This document shows positions 1 to 10,566 of a DNA stretch of 64,000 nucleotides, piece by piece. The notes under the pieces were generated by a model. It was not told the origin of the DNA. It saw only the letters and a list, made by a program, of their open reading frames with translations, and made no database searches. Source of the stretch: Gammaproteobacteria bacterium (GTDB taxonomy: Bacteria; Pseudomonadota; Gammaproteobacteria; Pseudomonadales; Halieaceae); contig JAUHXH010000002.1 in NCBI GenBank assembly GCA_030427085.1, positions 930,001-994,000 of the forward strand. The letters run 5' to 3'. Both the position numbers and the translations under genes were made by a program. Positions within the stretch are counted from its first letter, which is position 1, and every line of letters begins with the position of its first letter.

Positions 1-467
1 GGGAAGCACTGGTCGGCAGGCCAGTCCCTGCGGCCAATTTTCACCTGACGCTGGCCTTCATCGGTGACTTGGCTAATGCGGAGCTGGAACGCTTGTGCCA
101 GCGGGTTGACCGCCTGTGTGAAGAGGCGGATTTTGCCGCAGTTGACACAGTGCTGGACACTACCGGTTACTGGGCGCGCCCGGGGATATGGTGGCTCGGC
201 CCGAGCGATACGCCCAATACGGTAACTGCGCTGGCCGAGCGCTTGCGGGGAATCGGCTCTCGCTACGGCGGGCGGGCTGATCGCAAACCCTTTCAGGCCC
301 ATCTCACGCTATCCCGCCACTGTGAGTTACCGCCACCGGCCCCGCTGGTGGCACCAAATTTCACTCTGCAATGTCTCGACTTCTCGCTCTTTGAGTCACG
401 TCAGGGTCGCGGTGGCGTGAGTTATCACCCCTTGGCAACCTGGTCGCTGGGTGTCGGTGGGCTCTGA
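1..467 (+). CDS. thpR: RNA 2',3'-cyclic phosphodiesterase (ThpR/LigT family), 3' part
   Basis: The open frame runs in from the left edge (first complete codon at base 3) and stops at 467, so the start is missing. Both HxTx motifs of the 2H phosphoesterase superfamily are visible: HLTLAF near bases 42-59 and HLTLSR near bases 300-317. Family knowledge: these paired His/Thr motifs form the active site that opens 2',3'-cyclic phosphates on RNA ends; the old name is 2'-5' RNA ligase. The spacing and the short C-terminal beta region fit a full-length domain of about 180 residues, of which about 155 are present. It is separated by about 80 bases from the next gene on the same strand. Function of the enzyme in vivo is poorly defined in bacteria. 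Confidence 0.85.
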   Translation, partial: EALVGRPVPAANFHLTLAFIGDLANAELERLCQRVDRLCEEADFAAVDTVLDTTGYWARPGIWWLGPSDTPNTVTALAERLRGIGSRYGGRADRKPFQAHLTLSRHCELPPPAPLVAPNFTLQCLDFSLFESRQGRGGVSYHPLATWSLGVGGL

Positions 468-545
468 CTCTTTCCCACATTCTTTGACTCTGGCCTGTGG
501 GCTTGGCATGGTACGCAGGTTTTTCCATTCGGGCGGAAATGAGCC

Positions 546-2498
<1,953 letters not shown>

Positions 2499-2527
2499 GC
2501 CTTTTTCTGAGCCGGGGCCAGAAATGA

Positions 2528-2561
2528 CAACGCCGGAGCCCCTGGTAAGGGTCCGGCGTTG
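2528..2561. terminator. Hairpin downstream of aacS
   Basis: A perfect 10-bp stem, CAACGCCGGA (2528-2537) with TCCGGCGTTG (2552-2561), lies 30 bases after the aacS stop. There is no T-run on the plus side, so it is either a weak intrinsic terminator or an mRNA-stabilising hairpin. Confidence 0.5.
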
Positions 2562-2637
2562 ACACGGTGACGGCGGCATGGGTTTCGCCGACACCTTTCC
2601 GCGGGACGCTGGCTACAATAGCCTGCGAGGCGGACGG

Positions 2638-2829
2638 TTATACGTATTTGTGGCGGTTGGGCGAGTCCTTCCGGTAGAAGGTGTCGGTGCTGCGCCGACC
2701 AAAGTTTTTGCGTCGGTCGGGATTGTTCAGCTCCATTCGCACACTGCTGCGACGGTCCGGTGTGACCCGGCGGTCTGCGACGCGCCGTTCCGGTCCGATG
2801 TAGGGGGTGCTCATCGTCCTGTTTTCCAT
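2638..2829 (-). CDS. Small Arg-rich protein with repeated RR motifs
   Basis: A 63-residue basic protein of unknown function. Its striking feature is a series of double-arginine turns: PERR, ADRR, PDRR, NPDRR and FGRR within about 40 residues, spaced irregularly by 4-14 residues. No signal peptide or membrane segment is visible, so it is probably cytoplasmic. The start is uncertain: the ATG at 2829 and an internal ATG at 2814 both have poorly spaced Shine-Dalgarno-like G-rich stretches. It is encoded opposite to aacS and sits alone between aacS and a small membrane protein. A comparable ERR/DRR tail is present at the end of the 42458-42721 protein. No function is assigned. Confidence 0.55.
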   Translation of the reverse strand: MENRTMSTPYIGPERRVADRRVTPDRRSSVRMELNNPDRRKNFGRRSTDTFYRKDSPNRHKYV

Positions 2830-2951
2830 CCACCTGAATCATTCATTCAGGGGGCTATCCTACCTGTCACGCGACGAGAATGCCCCGCCCGGCAATGCAG
2901 TCCGGGCGGTATATTTCCTTGAATGTGATGTGGGTCACATTTGATGGCGGG

Positions 2952-3410
2952 TCAGTGCAGCCAGCCTTTGCCACTGGCGTTGCGAGACAGTATCCACAGG
3001 TAGGCGGCAATGGCGGTTACCAGAAGGGGCATGATGAGCCCTGACGGCCCCAGTCCAGCCATTTCTTCCAGCAGCATCAGTGAGTAGCCCATCTGTGCAA
3101 TCACCGCGATCAGCGAAATGGCCAGTAACGGAACAGCCAGTTTGCGCTTGAGTAACAGGCCCAGTGATCCCAGCGCGCCGGTTATCACCGCAAGGCCGTA
3201 CATGGCGGTAACCCAGATCGGCATGGCTTCATACATGAGTTGCTGTTCAGCGGGCAGGGCGGCGATGTCCTCCGGGGTCATGCTGATCTGTAAAACAAAA
3301 GACAGAATGCCCAGAATATTCCAGATCACCGCCAGTATCGCCACCACCGTAAACCACTTCGGTGCAGTCGTACTTGATGCTTCGCTGGATTCAACCTGCG
3401 AGTCGTCCAT
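2952..3410 (-). CDS. Predicted four-helix inner-membrane protein
   Basis: A 152-residue protein with a short polar N-terminus (Ser/Glu-rich, about 18 residues) and four predicted membrane spans near residues 20-42, 66-88, 92-112 and 120-142. The loop between spans 1 and 2 contains MTPEDIAALPAEQQ, a pattern I associate with uncharacterised small membrane proteins of marine gammaproteobacteria. No catalytic motif is visible. It is monocistronic: the flanking genes are more than 100 bases away and the next one is divergent (ctaA). No function is assigned. Confidence 0.75.
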   Translation of the reverse strand: MDDSQVESSEASSTTAPKWFTVVAILAVIWNILGILSFVLQISMTPEDIAALPAEQQLMYEAMPIWVTAMYGLAVITGALGSLGLLLKRKLAVPLLAISLIAVIAQMGYSLMLLEEMAGLGPSGLIMPLLVTAIAAYLWILSRNASGKGWLH

Positions 3411-3436
3411 GGAACTTCCCCCGTTTTGTTGTTTTT

Positions 3437-3468
3437 GGCCTGTGTTGTTTATGGCCTGTGCTGTTTTT
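3437..3468. repeat. Two tandem 16-bp units upstream of ctaA
   Basis: GGCCTGTGTTGTTTAT (3437-3452) is followed directly by GGCCTGTGCTGTTTTT (3453-3468), 14 of 16 bases identical. A third, degenerate T-rich unit (about 10 of 16 matches) precedes them at 3421-3436. They lie in the divergent promoter region between the small membrane protein and ctaA. Confidence 0.6.
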
Positions 3469-3557
3469 AGATAGTACTCAGGCTGTTATAGCACACAGTC
3501 GGCGCTTCGGCTCGATTGCGGTACCATAGCCGCGGATTCAAATACCCGGATTGTTAC

Positions 3558-4595
3558 ATGCTCCAAACCACACAATCGAACGCTGATCGGCAGGTGGCCA
3601 CCTGGCTGCTGCTGTGTGCCGGTGTCATCTTTGCCATGATTATTCTGGGCGGTGTGACCCGCCTTACCGACTCCGGCTTGTCCATGGTGGAGTGGAAGCC
3701 CCTGATGGGCGTCATCCCGCCGCTATCAGACGAGCAATGGCACGAAACCTTCGACAAGTACAAACAGTTTCCCGAGTACCAAAAGGTCAATCTGGGCATG
3801 AGCCTGGACGAGTTCAAGTTCATCTTCGCCTTCGAATACGGCCACCGCGTATTGGGGCGACTGATCGGCGTGATGTACCTGTTGCCCCTGCTGTATTTCT
3901 GGTACCGCGGCGCTCTGCGCAAAGAGATGCTGCCCTCGCTGGTGTTGTTATTTATTGGTGGCGGCCTGCAGGGGCTGCTGGGCTGGTACATGGTGAAAAG
4001 TGGGCTGGTGGATAATCCGGACGTCAGCCAATATCGACTTACCGCCCACCTGGGCTTTGCGGTGGTGCTGTACGGCTACATGCTCTGGGTGGCGCAGGAT
4101 TTATGGTACAGCCGCGATCGTGTTGCGGCCGCGGGCGCCAACAAGGCGCTGTGGTTGGTGCTGCTGGTGTTCCTGATGATTCTGTCGGGGGGGCTGGTAG
4201 CGGGCACACGCGCTGGTTTCACCTTCAACACCTGGCCGCTGATGGGCAACAGTTTCTTCCCGCCCGGCCTCTACGGCATGGAACCGGCCTGGCTATCGGC
4301 GTTTGAAGACCTGGGCACGGTGCAATTCAACCACCGTATCTTTGCTTATGTGCTGGCGGCATTGGTGACGCTGTTCTGTGTGGGGCAACTACGGGCGGGC
4401 GTGAGCGGTCGGATACGCCTGGCTGCGCAGTTGACGCTTGCCGCCCTTGCACTGCAACTGGCGCTGGGCATCAGCACGCTGGTATTGCAGGTTCCGCTAG
4501 TGCTCGCCGCGGCCCACCAGGGTGGGGCCGTATTGCTATTCAGTGCGGTTATCTATCTGGCGCATGCCTTGGCGCGGGCACCGCAGCACGCGTAA
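3558..4595 (+). CDS. ctaA: Heme A synthase (COX15/CtaA family)
   Basis: A 345-residue polytopic membrane protein that oxidises the C8 methyl of heme O to give heme A for aa3-type cytochrome oxidases. The start is taken as ATG 3558; a 14-residue in-frame extension upstream to 3516 lacks family similarity. Visible signatures: VTRLTDSGLSMVEWKP in the first periplasmic loop, EYGHRVLGR with a heme-ligand His, the second-half repeat GTRAGFTFNTWPLMG, NHRIFAY with a second conserved His, and AAHQGGA with the last conserved His. Eight membrane spans fit. No other cox gene is adjacent, so it is an orphan copy relative to a cytochrome oxidase operon. Confidence 0.93.
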   Translation: MLQTTQSNADRQVATWLLLCAGVIFAMIILGGVTRLTDSGLSMVEWKPLMGVIPPLSDEQWHETFDKYKQFPEYQKVNLGMSLDEFKFIFAFEYGHRVLGRLIGVMYLLPLLYFWYRGALRKEMLPSLVLLFIGGGLQGLLGWYMVKSGLVDNPDVSQYRLTAHLGFAVVLYGYMLWVAQDLWYSRDRVAAAGANKALWLVLLVFLMILSGGLVAGTRAGFTFNTWPLMGNSFFPPGLYGMEPAWLSAFEDLGTVQFNHRIFAYVLAALVTLFCVGQLRAGVSGRIRLAAQLTLAALALQLALGISTLVLQVPLVLAAAHQGGAVLLFSAVIYLAHALARAPQHA

Positions 4596-4622
4596 AGGCA
4601 CGCTAACTGCGGTGGCAGTGAT

Positions 4623-6269
4623 TCACGGGTCGGCCTGGTAAACCTGCTCACCGCCGACCCAGGTCTGTAGTACTTTGTTCCGCCAGATATCCCGCTCGGG
4701 CACCTGGAAATAATCGTCACGCACCAGAATGAAGTCCGCCCGATACCCCGGCAACAGTCGCCCGGTTTCCCGCTCCTGATGGGCCGCCCAGGCGGCGCCT
4801 TCGGTGAACAGTGCCAGGGCCTGCTCGCGGGTGAGCTTCTGATCCGGGAGCCAGCCTCCTGCCGGTTGGTTGCCGTGATCCTGCCGGGTCACTGCCGCGT
4901 GTAAGCCGAAGAAGGGGTTGGGGGATTCCACCGGGAAGTCCGAGCCGCCGGCGGTAGCGACGCCCGCTTGCAGCATATCCCGCCAGGCGTAGGCGCCTTT
5001 CAGGCGTTGCTGCCCGAGCCGATCACCTGCCATGTTTTTGTCCGACGTGGCATGGGTGGGTTGAATCGAAGCGATCACACCCACGGCAGCCATGCGGGGT
5101 ATATCGTCCGGTTCCATTACTTGCGCATGTTCGATTCGGTGGCGCAGTGTGCGCGTTTCGGTGTATTTCTGTAGTTGCGTGAGAATATCCAGAACGTGCC
5201 CATTGGCCTCGTCGCCGATGGCGTGAATGTTTACCTGGTAGCCATGCCGCATGGCCTGTGAAGACAGCTCGCGCACCTGCTCGTCGCTAAGTACCCGCAG
5301 GCCGCGATGCCCAGGCTGATCGCTGTAATCTTCGTACAGCGATGCGCCGCGCGACCCCAGCGCGCCGTCGGCCCAGAGTTTGATGCTGCGCACCACCAGT
5401 TGGTGTTCGGGGTCGAGGATCGGGCCGCGCTTGATTTGGGTGATGTTTGCTTCATCCAGCGGGTCCAGCATGGCATACACGCGGATCGGTAGTTGCTTGT
5501 TCTGCAGCAGGGCCTGCATCGCCGCCACATCATTCGAACTGGTTCCGGCATCGTGAACAGTCGTAAGCCCCATGCTCGCCAGACTGGTTAGCGCTTGCCG
5601 GATACTGGCTTGCAGCGCATCGGCATCGGTTGGAGGGATGACCTCATTGACGATAAATTCGGCGGTGTCGATCAACACACCGGTGGCTTCTCCTTGCGCG
5701 TCGCGCTCAATGGCACCACCCGCCGGGTCAGGTGTATCCCGATCGATGCCCGCGAGCGCCAGCGCCGCACTGTTAACCCATGCAGCGTGGCCATCCACCC
5801 GTTGCAGCGCTACGGGGCGGTCGGGAAAGACGGCATCCAGGCTGGCTTTGGTGGGGAAGGACTTGCCCGGCCACAACACCTGGTTCCAGCCCCGCCCCAG
5901 CAACCAGCCTGTGCCGCTGTGTGCCTCGGCATAAGCGCGCACCCGGGCCACGGCTTCGGCTTCGCTGCTGGCGCCGCTCAGGTCTACCAGAGACAGACTT
6001 TGCCCGTAATCGGCGATATGGCCGTGGGCGTCGATCAACCCGGGTAGGAGGGTGGCGCCGGCGCCATCCACGCGTGCTGTCGCACTGCTGGCGGCGATTT
6101 CTTCAGCCCTGGTGTACAGGTGAGTTACGCGGGCCTGGTCAAATTCCAGGGCGCTGAACTGAATCAGCTTGCCCTCATCCAGGGTGTAGCCTTTCACATT
6201 GTGAATCAGGGTCGAGGCGTTTACCGAAACACTGCCGAGCAGTGCCAATGTCAGCCAGAACAGTCGCAT
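4623..6269 (-). CDS. Secreted metal-dependent amidohydrolase (YtcJ-like)
   Basis: A 548-residue amidohydrolase-superfamily protein with an N-terminal signal peptide (about 18 residues ending VNA), so it probably acts in the periplasm. The metal-binding DAHGH motif is at residues 80-84, followed by the metal-lysine region, INIHAIGDEANG and RIEHAQ (His ligands), and the late GGSDFPVESPNP with the catalytic Asp. This layout is that of the YtcJ/NfdA-type N-substituted formamide deformylase or exoenzyme-regulatory family (PF07969). The natural substrate cannot be inferred. It ends convergently to ctaA with only 27 bases between them. Confidence 0.85.
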   Translation of the reverse strand: MRLFWLTLALLGSVSVNASTLIHNVKGYTLDEGKLIQFSALEFDQARVTHLYTRAEEIAASSATARVDGAGATLLPGLIDAHGHIADYGQSLSLVDLSGASSEAEAVARVRAYAEAHSGTGWLLGRGWNQVLWPGKSFPTKASLDAVFPDRPVALQRVDGHAAWVNSAALALAGIDRDTPDPAGGAIERDAQGEATGVLIDTAEFIVNEVIPPTDADALQASIRQALTSLASMGLTTVHDAGTSSNDVAAMQALLQNKQLPIRVYAMLDPLDEANITQIKRGPILDPEHQLVVRSIKLWADGALGSRGASLYEDYSDQPGHRGLRVLSDEQVRELSSQAMRHGYQVNIHAIGDEANGHVLDILTQLQKYTETRTLRHRIEHAQVMEPDDIPRMAAVGVIASIQPTHATSDKNMAGDRLGQQRLKGAYAWRDMLQAGVATAGGSDFPVESPNPFFGLHAAVTRQDHGNQPAGGWLPDQKLTREQALALFTEGAAWAAHQERETGRLLPGYRADFILVRDDYFQVPERDIWRNKVLQTWVGGEQVYQADP

Positions 6270-6356
6270 GGTGTAGCTCCTTGTGGGAGGGCGATCTTAT
6301 GGTTGGCAGAGTAGCAAGTAACGGGGCAATGGTGAACGCGCCAACACTAGCCGAGT

Positions 6357-7445
6357 TCAGGCAAACAGGCCTTGATCCAATTCTCGCGCGTGATCCGAAG
6401 GTGCGTCCATACCGCGAGTCAGTACCACGCCGTTCACTGCAGAGTGAATGGCCGACATGTCCTCCGGCCGGGCGTAGAACTGGCTGTACCACTCCCGCCC
6501 GCGCTTGAAGGGGCCGTCGGTTTTCAACTGCATGATGGTCAATGCCGGGCGCTTGTTGGCCCAGATATTGAAATCCGCGCCAAAGGCTTCCAGTGCGCCG
6601 GCCTGGGCCATTTTTGCCGTGGCCTTGTCTTCCGCTGACGCGGGATTGGAGGCACCGCGATAGAGGCAGGCGTGGAAACAGCGCACCACACCATCCTCAA
6701 TCGGAGTGTTGGCGATCAACTCGTAAATCAAAGTCTCGCCAAAGGACTGTTTGGACAGCAATAGCCCGGGGCCGGTGTACCAGGTGGTGGATTGCAGGTC
6801 GCAGTTGTAGAGCTGGATAGGCCCGCCCTGGCGCTGGATATAAATGTGGTCGCGAAACTCGTTTTCGAAGTACTGGCTGGGGGCGCCGTGGGTGGGCCCC
6901 AGATGTCGCACGTCGGCCATGTTGTCCAGAATTTCCTGGGGGTGGATGTTCAACTCCCCCAGGTGGTCCAGTTCCCAGTGCACAAATTGCGGATCGTCCC
7001 ATTCCGGTAGAAAAGGCGGCTCATAGTCGGGCTCGCGGCCGTCCGGGTCGTACCAGGCCATGATGCAACCCATGTTTTCCACCACGGGATAGGAACGGAT
7101 GGCGGCGGACTTGGGGCAGGGGCCGTCGTGGTAGGGAATGTCGTTCACCTGGCCGTCGGGTCCGTAGCGCCAGCCGTGATAGGGGCAACGGATGGAGTCC
7201 CCCTCAATCTGCTCGCCATTTTTAACGATCACCGCGCTGGTGCTGTTGGTCAGGTGTGTGCCCATGTGGGCACAGTAGGCGTCCAGTAGTACCGGGCGGC
7301 CACTCTCACCGCGGTACAGGGCGAGATCCTGACCCCAGTAGCGCAACGCCAAGGGCCCGGCGTCCAGTTGCGAGGCCTCGGCCACGATAAACCAGCCGCG
7401 GGGGTACAGTGAGGGGCCCAGATTGTAGTCAGCGGATCCAGCCAT
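6357..7445 (-). CDS. Rieske non-heme iron oxygenase, KshA/cholesterol-desaturase-like
   Basis: A 362-residue terminal oxygenase of a multicomponent hydroxylase. The Rieske [2Fe-2S] ligands are C58-x-H60 and C87-x2-H90 (CAHMGTHL and CPYHGWRY). The mononuclear iron site is in NMADVRHLGPTH, with H181 and H186 and a bridging-type D178. Overall pattern and length fit the KshA (3-ketosteroid 9-alpha-hydroxylase) and DAF-36/Neverland cholesterol 7-desaturase branch rather than ring-hydroxylating alpha subunits. No reductase or ferredoxin gene is adjacent, so electrons must come from elsewhere. Being close to a TonB receptor, a TetR regulator and hydrolases suggests breakdown of a steroid-like or other hydrophobic compound; that is inference. 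Confidence 0.85.
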   Translation of the reverse strand: MAGSADYNLGPSLYPRGWFIVAEASQLDAGPLALRYWGQDLALYRGESGRPVLLDAYCAHMGTHLTNSTSAVIVKNGEQIEGDSIRCPYHGWRYGPDGQVNDIPYHDGPCPKSAAIRSYPVVENMGCIMAWYDPDGREPDYEPPFLPEWDDPQFVHWELDHLGELNIHPQEILDNMADVRHLGPTHGAPSQYFENEFRDHIYIQRQGGPIQLYNCDLQSTTWYTGPGLLLSKQSFGETLIYELIANTPIEDGVVRCFHACLYRGASNPASAEDKATAKMAQAGALEAFGADFNIWANKRPALTIMQLKTDGPFKRGREWYSQFYARPEDMSAIHSAVNGVVLTRGMDAPSDHARELDQGLFA

Positions 7446-7564
7446 GGTGCCGTCCTGTCGCTCTGCTGAGGTGTTCGGGCAGTATTACGCATCTGCACAC
7501 CGGCACCCAGCGCGGCGGGCCGGGCAGACGGCAATGGTTTTGACTGTTATACCCCGTGGCGGTC

Positions 7565-8236
7565 TCAGGGCACGGAGCAGGCCGCGATGCGGCTGATGTG
7601 GGCGAACGGCAGGCCGGACTCCTCACGCCACTGATTGAAGGCATCGGCCACCAGGCGCAGTTCGCGCTGGCTGGCGGGATTGTCGCGTACTTCCACGCCG
7701 GCACCCTGCAGGCAGCGAATCACGTCGGCACTGAGCACCCAGGTGTCGCGACCGCAATTGCGCAATACGCGCTGGCCGGTGACTCCGCCCAGCCGACTGC
7801 CGTGTTTCTTCATGTGCAGGTGCAGGTCCAGCAGGGTTTCGTCCGGCCAGCGCGCCACAAATTTGGCGAAGCTGCCATGTTCCGCCGCCATGTCGAGCAG
7901 ATAGCGTGCATTGCGCGGCACCGTCAGCACCTTCTGGTGATTGCGCACGATGCGTGTGTCCTGGGCGATGCGTTCCAGTTGCTCCGGGCTCAGCAATACC
8001 ATTTTTTCCGGGGCAAAGCCGAAAAACACGGTTTCGAAGTCGTCCCATTTCTGGTTGATTACGCGCCACACAAAACCGGCCTGGAACACGCAGCGGGTCA
8101 TTTCGGCGAGGAAGCGATCGTCGCCGAGTTTTTCCAGTGTGCGTCGGGTGCGAACTTTGGGCAGCAACGCTGCCAATTCGTCTGCGCCCCCTTTGCGCTG
8201 CTCAGCGCGAGCGCGGATTTGTTCAAAGGTTTGCAA
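7565..8236 (-). CDS. Tag-like DNA-3-methyladenine glycosylase I family protein
   Basis: A 223-residue protein whose residues about 45-120 align by eye with E. coli Tag: CVFQAGFVWRVINQKWDDF for the Tag helix around QAGLSW, then FDP-like FAPEKM, and RIVRNHQKV for the conserved IIRHRGKI. The family removes 3-methyladenine from alkylated DNA. Differences from E. coli Tag are notable: the N-terminal Cys/His and C-terminal His/Cys zinc ligands are absent, and the base-contacting Glu of LEGQQAG is not conserved. It may be a distinct subfamily with a different base preference. It is encoded singly between the oxygenase and the TonB receptor. Confidence 0.75.
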   Translation of the reverse strand: MQTFEQIRARAEQRKGGADELAALLPKVRTRRTLEKLGDDRFLAEMTRCVFQAGFVWRVINQKWDDFETVFFGFAPEKMVLLSPEQLERIAQDTRIVRNHQKVLTVPRNARYLLDMAAEHGSFAKFVARWPDETLLDLHLHMKKHGSRLGGVTGQRVLRNCGRDTWVLSADVIRCLQGAGVEVRDNPASQRELRLVADAFNQWREESGLPFAHISRIAACSVP

Positions 8237-8316
8237 GCTGTTTTCCCCCTGTCAGACAGGAGGAAAACATAGCACAGGGCTGGCGGCAGGGCGCCGTTAT
8301 GGCTGCAAATGACTTG

Positions 8317-10566
8317 CTAGAAGCGATAATCCAGGCCGAGCGAGACGGTGCGCGGTGCCCCGTAGTAGCCGATTACTTCGCCCTCGCCAGTGTCGGGGAA
8401 GTAGTAACCTGCAACGCGGTAGCGTTCGTCACTCAGGTTGCGCCCGTGCAGGGAAAGGCTCCAGTGGTCATTGGGGGAATACCACACCAGGCTCGCATTC
8501 AGCAGCGCGTAGCTGTCCTCGTCGATGGGTGACGGTGTTTCAAACATTTGCACGGCGGACCGGTAGGCAACTGAGAGGGCCGTGTGCATACTCCCCCGGT
8601 GGTCAAGGTCGAGGTGGTGAGACAGTGCCAACTGGCCAGTCCACTCGGGGGTGTTCTGGATGTCGCGCTGGTCGGCGAGGTCTACCACCTGCCCTGGATT
8701 GTCGGGGTCGGCGCTCAGCCATTCCTTGATGTCAGTATCGATATAGCCCAGCGTTGCGGAGAGCTGGAAATTCAGCCCCAGCTGTGCCACTGCCTCCACT
8801 TCCAGGCCCTGCAGCGTGGCCTTACCCACGTTTTCCACGTTTTGTACCGGCACCTGAATGCCCAGAGCATTGGCCGAGAAGCCCACTGCCGTCACCACCT
8901 GCATGTCGCTGTAGTCGGAGTAAAAGGCCGCCGCATTCAGGCGCAGGCGCTGGTCAAAAAATTCGCCTTTGAAGCCAATCTCGAAACTGTCCACGGTTTC
9001 CGGTGCGAAGCCTTCTACGGTCTGCGGGTTGGCCGCCTGATTGCCGCGCATGTCGAAACCGCCGCTTTTGAACCCCTCGCTGTAGCCGGCGTAAACCATC
9101 AGGTCGTCTGAGGCGTTGTAGCTGAGGTTCAGACGCGGAGAAAACTCGGAAAAATCGCGACTGTTTTCATAATCGCTCAGTAGGGCGATGGGGATGCGGA
9201 AGGGGTCGTTGGGGTCGCCGCTGAAATTGCCGAACTGTTCGGAAAACACAGTGGCCGATTTCTCATCACTGGTATAGCGGCCGCCGAGCGTTACCGTCCA
9301 ACGTGGACTCAGGCTGTAGTCTGCATCGACAAAGGCAGAGTAGCTGCGGGTGTCAGCCACACCAGACGTGGTCTGGATGATGGGGACCCAGTCGATCGGC
9401 AGGCCGATCGCGAAACCCGGTACGGTCTGCCCCAGAATGGCGTCAAAGCGGCCGCCGGAACTGCCGTCGAAATAGTACAGGCCCGACACCAGGTTCCAGT
9501 TTTCGCCGCTGTACAAGGCCTGGAATTCCTGGGTGAACTGCCGGTCGTCGACGTGTGCCGGTACATCGAAGTCGTTGACTTCGAGGTTGTCGAAATCGAT
9601 GGGTCCGACGCTACTGCCCTCCCGATAGGCGGTAATGGACTTGAGGGTCCAGTTATCGCTGGCCGCATACTCCGCGGTGAGTGCTGCGCCCTCGGTATCG
9701 ACTGTGGTTTTGGGGTCGAGCCCCGCGCGAGAGTCGTACACCTCGTCAAGCACGGGCGCGCCGGATATGGCGCCAACGGTCATGCGGTGGCCGCCCTTGG
9801 CGTTGGAGTAATCGCGAGTGCGATCGTAGTTCAGTCGCAGCCACAGTGCGTCGCTGGCCTGCCATTCCAGGCTGAAACGGCCGCTCACCACTTCCTTGTC
9901 GTAGTTGGGCGCATCGAAGGTCAACAGGTCACCGTAGCCATCGCGTTTAAAAGAACCCAATGCTGCACCGAGGTACAGGCTGTCTCCCAGTGCGGTGGCG
10001 CCGGTGGCCGTCAGGTCCCGCTGGCGGTAGGAGCCCACGCGGCTGGTGAGGGCCAGTTCGTTTTCGCCATCCAGACGGCGTGTAACGTACTTGATCGCGC
10101 CGCCGATGGTGTTTTTTCCGTACAGCGTGCCCTGCGGGCCCCGCAATATTTCGATGCGCTCAACATCGTAAACATCCAGTACAGCCCCCTGGGGTCTGGC
10201 GATGTAAACATCATCCAGGTAGAGGCCCACGCCGGGCTCGAAACCCCACAGTGGGTCCTGTTGACCGACACCGCGAATATAGGCGGTGAGGGTAGAGTTG
10301 GTGCCGCGAGTTGGCGACAAAGTGATATTGGGCGCACTCTGTTGCAGGTCCACAAGGGTCCCCACGCCGGCCTGCGACAATTGGTCGGCGCTGAATGCAC
10401 TGACCGACAGCGGTACATCCTGTAGTGACTGATCGCGCCGCTGGGCGGTCACGACTACCTCTTCCAGTGCAATAGTAGTGCGGCTGGGGGGCTCCTGCGC
10501 CAAGGCACTGTGAGTGATCGCGAGCACCGCGCTCGCCAACAGGCGTTTCTCAAAGAGCAGTTTCAT
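8317..10566 (-). CDS. TonB-dependent outer-membrane receptor
   Basis: A 749-residue receptor with a signal peptide (cleaved about residue 23, ...HSALA), a TonB-box-like EEVVVTAQRR, a plug domain (about residues 45-155, including TYIRGVGQQDP and GPQGTLYGKNTIGG) and a 22-strand barrel ending RTVSLGLDYRF with the C-terminal Phe used for outer-membrane insertion. Sequence style is that of the large marine/sphingomonad receptor family with unknown hydrophobic or organic substrates, not of siderophore receptors. The start ATG 10566 has a good GAGAGGAA site. The upstream alpha/beta hydrolase overlaps its first 17 bases, so the two are probably cotranscribed and translationally coupled. Confidence 0.93.
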   Translation of the reverse strand: MKLLFEKRLLASAVLAITHSALAQEPPSRTTIALEEVVVTAQRRDQSLQDVPLSVSAFSADQLSQAGVGTLVDLQQSAPNITLSPTRGTNSTLTAYIRGVGQQDPLWGFEPGVGLYLDDVYIARPQGAVLDVYDVERIEILRGPQGTLYGKNTIGGAIKYVTRRLDGENELALTSRVGSYRQRDLTATGATALGDSLYLGAALGSFKRDGYGDLLTFDAPNYDKEVVSGRFSLEWQASDALWLRLNYDRTRDYSNAKGGHRMTVGAISGAPVLDEVYDSRAGLDPKTTVDTEGAALTAEYAASDNWTLKSITAYREGSSVGPIDFDNLEVNDFDVPAHVDDRQFTQEFQALYSGENWNLVSGLYYFDGSSGGRFDAILGQTVPGFAIGLPIDWVPIIQTTSGVADTRSYSAFVDADYSLSPRWTVTLGGRYTSDEKSATVFSEQFGNFSGDPNDPFRIPIALLSDYENSRDFSEFSPRLNLSYNASDDLMVYAGYSEGFKSGGFDMRGNQAANPQTVEGFAPETVDSFEIGFKGEFFDQRLRLNAAAFYSDYSDMQVVTAVGFSANALGIQVPVQNVENVGKATLQGLEVEAVAQLGLNFQLSATLGYIDTDIKEWLSADPDNPGQVVDLADQRDIQNTPEWTGQLALSHHLDLDHRGSMHTALSVAYRSAVQMFETPSPIDEDSYALLNASLVWYSPNDHWSLSLHGRNLSDERYRVAGYYFPDTGEGEVIGYYGAPRTVSLGLDYRF

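Noticed and set aside
9553-10425. 290-codon plus-strand frame inside the TonB receptor gene
   Set aside because: Antisense shadow of a clear receptor; no ribosome site or family motif.
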